12,529 nucleotides of DNA. Origin: Cyanobacteria bacterium UBA1186. GTDB taxonomy: Bacteria; Cyanobacteriota; Vampirovibrionia; Gastranaerophilales; Gastranaerophilaceae. Below, piece after piece: positions 7,341 to 12,529 of this stretch (within the stretch, counting starts at the first letter, position 1; each line of letters starts with the position of its first letter). The DNA lies in assembly GCA_002309875.1 (NCBI GenBank), contig DBYM01000063.1:53598-66126 (forward strand), read 5' to 3'. A program made the translations under genes and the position numbers. The notes under the pieces are model-generated. The model was not told the DNA's origin and made no database searches. It was given only the letters and a program-made list of their open reading frames with translations.

Positions 7341-7427
7341 TCCCTCCCTTATGAGGGAGGGCGGGGGTGGGTGCTTACAGAAACTAAAAAGCAAGCACCC
7401 CTCTGTGTCTCCCCTCATAAGGGGAGA
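7341..7427. repeat. Inverted-repeat element with three hairpins (REP/MITE-like)
   Basis: Two arms of about 36 bases are imperfect reverse complements around a 16-base centre. The innermost part is a perfect 8-bp pair, GGGTGCTT (7369-7376) with AAGCACCC (7393-7400). Each arm also folds on itself: 7342-7349 with 7354-7361 (8 bp, loop TATG) and 7408-7415 with 7420-7427 (8 bp, loop CATA). Both arms share the core CTTATGAGGG when read in the same direction. This nested palindrome resembles REP/BIME or small non-autonomous elements. It lies just past the 3' end of the 807-residue gene, but lacks a U-tract and so is not a standard terminator. No transposase gene is in the window. Confidence 0.75.
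7355..7371 (+). other. G-quadruplex motif
   Basis: Four G-runs of 3, 3, 5 and 3 (7355-7357, 7359-7361, 7363-7367, 7369-7371) are separated by single bases A, C and T. This is the canonical form expected to give a stable parallel quadruplex. It lies on the plus strand, the template strand for the gene ending at 7460, and overlaps the first hairpin of the inverted-repeat element, so the two folds would compete. Confidence 0.7.
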
Positions 7428-7459
7428 TTGTAGGTTTGTGAGGGGTGTGAACTTGCGTT

Positions 7460-9883
7460 CTATGCCTTTTTAAGTTCGGTCAAAGTCGGGTCGAGCAGGC
7501 GTCTGCCGACATTATCAAAGTTTATTGAATACAAATCTTTTGTTCCGTACTTAATCATTTTTTCGACCACGCCCGTCCCGTATTTTGCGTGGACAACCGT
7601 ATCTCCCTGCTCAATCGGGTCGGACTGCACCAAATCTTCCTGAGGAATATCGGCATCATATACGGGAACAATCGGGGTTGTTGAGGATTTTGTTTCAAGA
7701 ATTTCTTTATCCTTTGTTTCAACCTCGGTCGGAATTTCGTCGTTTATTTCTTCAAGAGGCTCAAGGAAACCTTCCTCCGTATTATCGTCTTCCAACTCAA
7801 TCAGTTCTTCCATTCCGTCGCCGAGAGGAATTTCCTCTTCGGGGGTTTCTTCGCCGAGTTCGTTTTCTTCGTTCAGCACGTCAATAAAGTCCAAATCTTC
7901 GTCCGAAATAGTATCGTCTTTGATTGTCGTAAATACTTTATCGACGTCCTCGTTAATTTCTCTGTCTAATTCTTCTTCTTTTGTAATTTCTTCTTTTTCA
8001 CTCTCGTCGGTAATATCTATGACGGGGGTGTCGTCCGTAATTTCGCTTTCGTCAAGTTCAACTATTTCGTCAAACTCGGAATCGTCGTCAAGGTCAAGTT
8101 CCTGAAACTCATCATTTTCCGTTTCGGGAATTATTTCTTCTTCGCTCTGCGGAATCACGTTATCATATTCGGGAATCTCCTCAGGCTCAGTCTCAATAAG
8201 TGTTTCATCGGGCATCAGGATATCCTGAATTTCTTCTTCGGGCTCAGTTTTGGGTTCAATTACGGTTTCGGTAACTTCCGTCTCCCGAATTTCTTCGGGT
8301 TCCGCAAATGTTTCTTCAGAAACGGGCAATTCTTCGTCAATGAGAGCGTCTTCCGTCAGAACAACGGTTTCGTCATCATTGCTTTCTTCCTGCTCCAAAT
8401 TCTCTTCTTCTTCTTCTTCCATATCAATTATTTCGTCGGGAACTTCAAGAGTTCTTGTGTCGTCAATATTTGTATGGAAGTCGGTTTCCTGAGCAAAAGA
8501 CTCCGTATCTTCGTCATCAAACAGGTTTGTTTCCCTGTCGATTGAAGGTGTCTCAAGGTCCTCTGCGTAACCTTCGATTAACTTTTCTTCTTTTTCGTTT
8601 ATTGCCTTTTGTTCTTCCGTCAGTTCCGTTTCAGGCTGAGATTCTTCCTGTTCAATGGAAATCTCTGTTTCCGCCTCAAGGTTTTCTGCGGTTTCTTCGG
8701 TTTCTTCCTCCGCTGTTTCGGTCTGTTCAATATCCAATTCTCTTATACTGCATACCAAAGGCAGACGGTTAGAGGTTTCTCCGATAAACAGGGCGTTTTC
8801 TCCCGTCAGTGAGGACAATAGCGACTTGTAAATTTTAAAGGTTTCATAGTTCGCAAATGACGGCTCAATGAGGAAATTTTTAAACATTGTTTTGATATCA
8901 TTCAGGAATTGGAATTTGGAATGTACCGCCAAAACAGGTCTGATTGCGGTATCCTGAACGATGGTTTTGAGGTTTTTCTTATTAAGTGTGTTTGACGCAT
9001 TGACTATCAAAACGGGTTTGTTTTCAGATTTGGCAAGCGTTGAGAATATTATTTCAAAGTACCTGTTCTGAAAAGCGGAATCAAGTTTGGATAAATCAAT
9101 CACATAATTCTTTGAGACGAGAATTTCGTCTAACTTTTTGACTTCGCTCTCGTTTGCGGCAAAATATCCGAGTTTTTCAAATTTTGCGAGTTTGTTTTTA
9201 AGCACAAGAAGTTTGAAAATGTGGGACTTGTCAACCATATCGTCAACAATGGTTTTTAATGCACCAAAGGGTACGAACGGTACGGTTTTTGAGTATTCGG
9301 CAAGGTCTTTGAAAATATCTTTGACGAGGTTTTTGCTGTCAGAAGTTGCGTCATTCAGGCAGTCTTCGTACATAAATTCAAGCGACGAAGAATTAAGCGG
9401 AAGTTTAAAATCCCTGCCCGCAACAAACTTATCCGAACCAATGTTTCCACGAAAATCAATAATTACGACATTCTGTACCTGTTTTGATATGTTATCGGCG
9501 AAGGTTTTTAACGTTTTCGGCTCATCAAAACTTATAAGCAGACTGTCGAGAAAATCTTTGTCGAGCCTGATTTTATTCCCGTCGGGGGTTTCAAAAGGTA
9601 TTAAAGGCATTTTAACTTCAAAAGACGAAACAACTTTGTTAAAATCAAACAAATCAATTTCCGCATCTTTTGAAGGCATTGTTCTGTCGTATGCCGTAAC
9701 GCTTCCGTTATAAAGTCCGATTAGTTTTGCGTAGATATTATAGGTGCTTCCCGCATTATTTACCTGTATTACCTGGGCAATATAACTTTTTTCAAAATCA
9801 TTTATGCGTACAAAATCAGACAGAGAAATTTTCTCGTTTGATTCAAACTTTATAAACCCGTCTCTTACTTCTAAAATTCTCAT
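7460..9883 (-). CDS. HerA-like pseudo-ATPase / acidic linker / Tudor-like domain protein
   Basis: An 807-residue protein I do not recognise as a named gene. Residues 1-85 look like a HAS-barrel (SDFVRINDFEKSYIAQVIQV). Residues 86-384 follow the HerA/FtsK-type pattern: NVVIIDFRGN (137-146), YVIDLSKLDSAFQNR (260-274), PVLIVNASN (290-298) at the usual Walker B site, and GENALFIGETSNRLPLVCSI (361-380) like the HerA C-terminal strands. No G-x4-GK[S/T] P-loop is present (the equivalent site reads ISFDEPKTLKTF) and the Walker B acidic pair is replaced, so ATPase activity is unlikely. Residues about 385-735 are Glu/Asp-dominated and surely disordered. Residues 757-807 (QGDTVVHAKYGTGVVEKM, then NFDNVGRRLL) match the PcrA/UvrD C-terminal Tudor fold, which in PcrA binds RNA polymerase. 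AGAGG lies 6-7 bases before the ATG. The domain readings are inference from patterns. Confidence 0.75.
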   Translation of the reverse strand: MRILEVRDGFIKFESNEKISLSDFVRINDFEKSYIAQVIQVNNAGSTYNIYAKLIGLYNGSVTAYDRTMPSKDAEIDLFDFNKVVSSFEVKMPLIPFETPDGNKIRLDKDFLDSLLISFDEPKTLKTFADNISKQVQNVVIIDFRGNIGSDKFVAGRDFKLPLNSSSLEFMYEDCLNDATSDSKNLVKDIFKDLAEYSKTVPFVPFGALKTIVDDMVDKSHIFKLLVLKNKLAKFEKLGYFAANESEVKKLDEILVSKNYVIDLSKLDSAFQNRYFEIIFSTLAKSENKPVLIVNASNTLNKKNLKTIVQDTAIRPVLAVHSKFQFLNDIKTMFKNFLIEPSFANYETFKIYKSLLSSLTGENALFIGETSNRLPLVCSIRELDIEQTETAEEETEETAENLEAETEISIEQEESQPETELTEEQKAINEKEEKLIEGYAEDLETPSIDRETNLFDDEDTESFAQETDFHTNIDDTRTLEVPDEIIDMEEEEEENLEQEESNDDETVVLTEDALIDEELPVSEETFAEPEEIRETEVTETVIEPKTEPEEEIQDILMPDETLIETEPEEIPEYDNVIPQSEEEIIPETENDEFQELDLDDDSEFDEIVELDESEITDDTPVIDITDESEKEEITKEEELDREINEDVDKVFTTIKDDTISDEDLDFIDVLNEENELGEETPEEEIPLGDGMEELIELEDDNTEEGFLEPLEEINDEIPTEVETKDKEILETKSSTTPIVPVYDADIPQEDLVQSDPIEQGDTVVHAKYGTGVVEKMIKYGTKDLYSINFDNVGRRLLDPTLTELKKA

Positions 9884-9901
9884 TAAAAACCTCTGATATG
9901 A

Positions 9902-9910
9902 ATTCTATCA
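9902..9910 (-). promoter_or_regulatory. Possible extended -10 promoter for the 807-residue gene
   Basis: On the minus strand TGATAGAAT (TAGAAT at 9902-9907 with TG at 9909-9910) is an extended -10 box of the same form as the surface-operon promoter. The leader would be only about 12 bases, with the ribosome site AGAGG at its very start. No good -35 box is seen. The alternative is the TATAAT at 9938-9943 on the same strand. Confidence 0.35.
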
Positions 9911-9937
9911 TGAACATAATTCTGAATTAACATACTT

Positions 9938-9945
9938 ATTATAAT
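9938..9945. promoter_or_regulatory. Palindromic TATAAT shared by divergent promoters
   Basis: The sequence TATTATAATA is its own reverse complement and supplies a perfect -10 box on both strands: plus 9940-9945, minus 9938-9943. On the plus strand it would start transcription near 9952, leaving a leader of about 33 bases for the M16 gene. No good -35 is visible in either direction. The region is very AT-rich, so chance occurrence is a real risk. Confidence 0.4.
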
Positions 9946-9984
9946 ATTTTACATTTTTTAATTTTGTGATTAAATCAAAGTATT

Positions 9985-11193
9985 ATGAGAGAAATAAAAC
10001 TTATTAACGGAATAAAGACAGGGATAAAGCAGAACAAAAATACGCCGAGAACGGCACTGTGTCTGAACTTTTCGATAGTAAACGGAGAAATAACTCCGGG
10101 CGAATATCTGCTTATGAACAGACTTCTGATGAAGGGAACTCAAAAGTATTCTTCTGAGGAACTTTCTGCCATACTTGACGAAAACGCAATAGAACTCTGT
10201 ACCGAAATGAAGTACGATTATCTGAGATTTCGTTTTGTTTCCCTGAACGAGGATTTTGAGTTTGCACTTTCAATTCTTTCGGACATAATTTTAAATTCCA
10301 CTTTTGAAGAATTTGAGAAGGAAAGAGTTAAACTTAAAGGCGAACTGCTTGCGGAACTTGATTCGGCAAAGGTAAAAGTGGCGGATTTGTTTACCAAAAC
10401 CATATACAAAGACCATTTTTACGGCCACAGTTACACAACCGTTCTTGAGTCGGTGGATAAAGTTACTCCCGAGGGAGTTAAAGAGGCTTATTCAAACATT
10501 CTGAATAACTCTTTCAAGGTGCTGACTCTTGTCGGTGATATTGATTACGAAAGAGCGGAAGAACTTCTGAACAGATATATCGGCATTGTACCGGAATCAA
10601 AAGACGTAACTTCTCTGATTCCCGCTCCTGCGCCCGTATCCCACGAGTATGCGGAATTAATAAAAGAGGACGCTCAGCAGGCACAGATTATACAGGGCTG
10701 GCATGCGGCTTCGCTTGACAGTGAAGACTACCCGAAACTTATGCTTCTGAACGTAATCCTCGGTGCGAGCGGACTTTCTTCAAGACTGTTTCTTGAACTC
10801 AGGGAAAAGAAAGGGCTTGCTTATACCGTCAGAACTTCTTATGAATTTCACGCAAAAGCATCTGTTTTCAGTATTTATATAGGAACTGAGCCTTCAAATA
10901 TACAGACTTCCATTGGAGGATTTAAGGAAGAAATAGATAAGATTAAGAATATTCCTGTTTCCGAGGAGGAACTCAGGAACGCAAAGAATAATATAATCGG
11001 GAAACAGCAGTTTATAACCGAAACAAATTCACAGCAGGCAAACTTAATGGCACATTATGCCGTCTGCGGAAAGCCTTTTGAGTACCAGAGTGCGGTCATT
11101 GACGCAATACACAGGGTTACTTCGGAGGAACTTAAAGACTGCGCAAATCGTTATTTTACGGATAAATTCGTTTTAGCCGTACTTAAACCATAG
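9985..11193 (+). CDS. M16-family peptidase-like protein without the zinc motif
   Basis: A 402-residue protein with the two-domain M16B (pitrilysin/insulinase/processing-peptidase) layout and no signal peptide. The N-terminal domain aligns up to the KGT that normally follows HxxEH, but here the five residues are LLMNR (42-46; YLLMNRLLMKGTQKYSSEE), so both zinc His and the catalytic Glu are absent. The C-terminal domain keeps GASGLSSRLFLELREKKGLAY (the Arg/Tyr pair near 273 and 280), which binds substrate in the non-catalytic partner of heterodimeric M16B enzymes. It is therefore likely the non-catalytic subunit; the active partner is not in this window. It heads an operon with the M14-type gene 9 bases downstream. 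The Shine-Dalgarno before its ATG is weak. The YgfZ- or PqqF-like alternatives are less fitting. Confidence 0.88.
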   Translation: MREIKLINGIKTGIKQNKNTPRTALCLNFSIVNGEITPGEYLLMNRLLMKGTQKYSSEELSAILDENAIELCTEMKYDYLRFRFVSLNEDFEFALSILSDIILNSTFEEFEKERVKLKGELLAELDSAKVKVADLFTKTIYKDHFYGHSYTTVLESVDKVTPEGVKEAYSNILNNSFKVLTLVGDIDYERAEELLNRYIGIVPESKDVTSLIPAPAPVSHEYAELIKEDAQQAQIIQGWHAASLDSEDYPKLMLLNVILGASGLSSRLFLELREKKGLAYTVRTSYEFHAKASVFSIYIGTEPSNIQTSIGGFKEEIDKIKNIPVSEEELRNAKNNIIGKQQFITETNSQQANLMAHYAVCGKPFEYQSAVIDAIHRVTSEELKDCANRYFTDKFVLAVLKP

Positions 11194-11196
11194 GAG
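11192..11196 (+). promoter_or_regulatory. Ribosome binding site overlapping the M16 stop codon
   Basis: AGGAG begins within the TAG stop of the M16-like gene and stands 6 bases before the ATG at 11203. The arrangement favours re-initiation and supports this ATG as the start of the next gene. Confidence 0.75.
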
Positions 11197-11202
11197 TTTA
11201 TT

Positions 11203-11787
11203 ATGGTAATTGAAATTCTCGGGAATAAAACAAATCCTTCAGTGCTTGTAATCGGTGTATTTCACGGCGATGAGCCTCAGGGTGATTATCTTGTAAGAAA
11301 ATATTTTGCAAAATTTCCCGATACAAAACTCCTTATGGTTCCCTGCCTGAATAAAGCGGGAATGGAAGCGGGAACACGTGTTAACGGTAACGGTGTCGAT
11401 ATTAACAGAAATTTTCCGACAAAAAATTGGGGTGAATTGCAGATAAATGCTTTCTTTGGCGGAGAAGCCCCCGCAAGCGAGGAGGAAACCCGCTTTGTAA
11501 TTGACCTTGTGGAAAAATATAACCCGAGGGTTATCCTGACACTTCATTCGCCATACAAAGTCGTAAACTATGACGGTCCGGGAGAAGAAGTCGCAAAAAA
11601 GATTGCGGATATAATAGGTTATCCCGTCGAAGCCTCAATCGGCTACGCAACTCCGGGAAGTTTCGGAACATGGGCGGGCGTCGAGAGAAATATCCCGATT
11701 ATCACTCTTGAATTGGACGAAAACGTCAGCCTCAAGGCTCTCGAACGTCCTATGGATAAGATTTTCAATATGTTGGAAGAATACTAA
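11203..11787 (+). CDS. M14-type zinc carboxypeptidase / murein peptide amidase-like protein
   Basis: A 194-residue compact zinc peptidase of the M14 superfamily (carboxypeptidase / succinylglutamate desuccinylase fold). Ligands and catalytic residues are visible in order: H21 and E24 in FHGDEPQ, the substrate-binding NGNGVDINRNFP (61-72), H115 in ILTLHSPYK as third zinc ligand, and E170 in IITLELDE as general base. The NGNGVDINRNFP plus PASEEETR signature is like MpaA, the cytoplasmic gamma-D-Glu-meso-DAP amidase of peptidoglycan recycling, but the protein is shorter than MpaA and the substrate is not proven. No signal peptide is seen. It is preceded by the M16-like gene (9 bases) and followed by uppS (6 bases), a context consistent with wall metabolism. 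A desuccinylase-type role is the main alternative. Confidence 0.85.
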   Translation: MVIEILGNKTNPSVLVIGVFHGDEPQGDYLVRKYFAKFPDTKLLMVPCLNKAGMEAGTRVNGNGVDINRNFPTKNWGELQINAFFGGEAPASEEETRFVIDLVEKYNPRVILTLHSPYKVVNYDGPGEEVAKKIADIIGYPVEASIGYATPGSFGTWAGVERNIPIITLELDENVSLKALERPMDKIFNMLEEY

Positions 11788-11793
11788 AGAAAA

Positions 11794-12498
11794 ATGGAAG
11801 ATATTAAAGATATTGTAACCAAAAACGAGTTAAAACACATAGCCATAATTATGGACGGCAACCGCCGATGGGCAAAGAGCAAACACCTTCCTTCCGCCGC
11901 AGGGCATAAAAAAGGAGTTGAGGCTCTTAAAAAAACTCTTAAAGCCTGCCATGAATTCGGGGTGAAATACCTTACGGTTTATGCGTTTTCGACGGAAAAT
12001 TGGAACAGAAACCCCGAAGAAGTCAGTTTTCTTATGGATTTGCTTGCCCATACGATTGAAAACGAACTTGACGAACTCCACGAAAATCAGGTCGTTATCA
12101 AATTTATCGGCGATACGACAAAACTGAGCGATAAACTTCAGAAAATTCTGAATAATGCCGAAACCGTTACAAAAAACAATACGGGAGTAAATCTTCAGAT
12201 TGCTTTTAATTACGGCTCAAGAGCGGAAATCGTCAAAGCGGTTAAAGAAATTGCCGAGAGCGGTGAAAAAGAAATTACCGAAGAACTCGTTTCAAAACAC
12301 TTATATACATCAAATATTCCAGACCCCGATTTGTTGATTAGGACAGGCGGCGAGATGAGGATTTCAAACTATCTTCTCTGGCAGATTGCTTATTCCGAAA
12401 TCATTGTGACGGAAACCTTCTGGCCCGAGTTTGACAAAGATGTGCTTGCAGATTGTATTAAAGAATTCAACAACAGAAACCGCCGCTGGGGCAAGTGA
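11794..12498 (+). CDS. uppS: Undecaprenyl diphosphate synthase (isoprenyl transferase)
   Basis: A 234-residue cis-prenyltransferase that condenses farnesyl diphosphate with isopentenyl diphosphate units to make the undecaprenyl carrier for peptidoglycan and other wall polymers. All conserved regions are present: HIAIIMDGNRRWAK (Asp21 binds magnesium), GHKKG (37-41), YAFSTENWNR (63-72), FNYGSRAEI (138-146), and the signature LLIRTGGEMRISNYLLWQ (180-197) with Glu202, ending RRWGK. Length is normal. The start lies 6 bases after the M14-type stop and has only a weak purine-rich ribosome site, so translation is probably coupled. Stops TGA and TAA follow in a row. In most bacteria cdsA follows uppS; here a heptamer repeat starts within 10 bases and the next gene is outside the window. 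Confidence 0.97.
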   Translation: MEDIKDIVTKNELKHIAIIMDGNRRWAKSKHLPSAAGHKKGVEALKKTLKACHEFGVKYLTVYAFSTENWNRNPEEVSFLMDLLAHTIENELDELHENQVVIKFIGDTTKLSDKLQKILNNAETVTKNNTGVNLQIAFNYGSRAEIVKAVKEIAESGEKEITEELVSKHLYTSNIPDPDLLIRTGGEMRISNYLLWQIAYSEIIVTETFWPEFDKDVLADCIKEFNNRNRRWGK

Positions 12499-12505
12499 TA
12501 ATGGC

Positions 12506-12529
12506 TAGTGAATAGTGAATAGTGAATAG
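12506..12529. repeat. Heptamer tandem array TAGTGAA, start of a second copy
   Basis: Three perfect TAGTGAA units (12506-12526) and the first three bases of a fourth reach the right edge, so the true length is unknown. The unit is the same as in the array near 7265, here without any G variants in the visible part. It begins 7 bases after the uppS stop codon. Confidence 0.9.

Larger units (their letters stand above)
7226..7459. other. Gene-free stretch with repeats
   Basis: Between the rpsT promoter and the stop codon of the 807-residue gene I find no convincing coding frame or RNA gene. It holds a G-rich tract (7226-7235), an alternating AT run (about 7239-7248), the heptamer array, the three-hairpin element and a G/T-rich tail (7428-7450). 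No clear intrinsic terminator for the minus-strand gene ending at 7460 is visible. Confidence 0.7.

Noticed and set aside
7369..7400. Hairpin GGGTGCTT/AAGCACCC as an intrinsic terminator
   Set aside because: The loop is 16 bases and neither strand has a T-run directly after the stem. The TTTTT seen on the minus strand is inside the loop.
7585..9713. Plus-strand open frames opposite the 807-residue gene, the longest at 9138-9713
   Set aside because: They are antisense shadows. Those over the acidic part encode Ser-rich runs, as expected from the complement of Glu/Asp codons, and the 9138-9713 frame has no recognisable domain or ribosome site.

Overview
The window looks like part of a chromosome from a Gram-negative-type gut bacterium with moderate to low G+C. 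The best guess is a member of the Gastranaerophilales/Vampirovibrionia (the non-photosynthetic relatives of Cyanobacteria). This rests on the combination of prepilin-type signals with YadA-like heads and tail-fibre (S74) C-termini, and on general gene style. It is an inference, not a proof; no rRNA or other phylogenetic marker beyond ribosomal protein S20, UppS and an RNase PH fragment is present.

Layout. (1) 1-5279, minus strand: a tightly overlapping operon of three long paralogous surface proteins, followed by the start of rph (RNase PH), which runs off the left edge. Each surface protein has a type IV prepilin N-terminus, a conserved linker domain, many YadA-like head repeats, an S74 intramolecular chaperone and a coiled coil. 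A promoter lies just upstream, at about 5307-5335. (2) 5355-6716, minus: a single-gene MFS sugar transporter of the SLC45/sucrose-symporter type with its own promoter. (3) 6842-7108, minus: rpsT (S20) with a strong promoter and a textbook intrinsic terminator. (4) 7226-7459: a gene-free stretch holding eight tandem heptamers, an inverted-repeat element with three hairpins and a G-quadruplex motif. (5) 7460-9883, minus: an 807-residue protein that I read as a HerA-like domain lacking recognisable ATPase motifs, then about 350 acidic residues, then a C-terminal Tudor-like domain of the PcrA/UvrD type. (6) 9884-9984: an AT-rich divergent promoter region. (7) 9985-12498, plus: an operon of an M16-family protein lacking the zinc motif, an M14 carboxypeptidase/murein-amidase-like enzyme, and uppS (undecaprenyl diphosphate synthase). 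(8) 12499-12529: the same heptamer repeat family reappears and runs off the right edge.

How the genes fit together. The plus-strand operon points to cell-wall metabolism: lipid carrier synthesis plus cleavage of a murein peptide or other peptide. The left operon would display trimer-prone adhesin-like heads anchored by a pilin helix rather than by an autotransporter barrel. The most unusual items are this triple pilin-YadA-S74 operon and the HerA-like/acidic/Tudor fusion protein. The heptamer arrays with the adjacent hairpin element are the most interesting non-coding structure.
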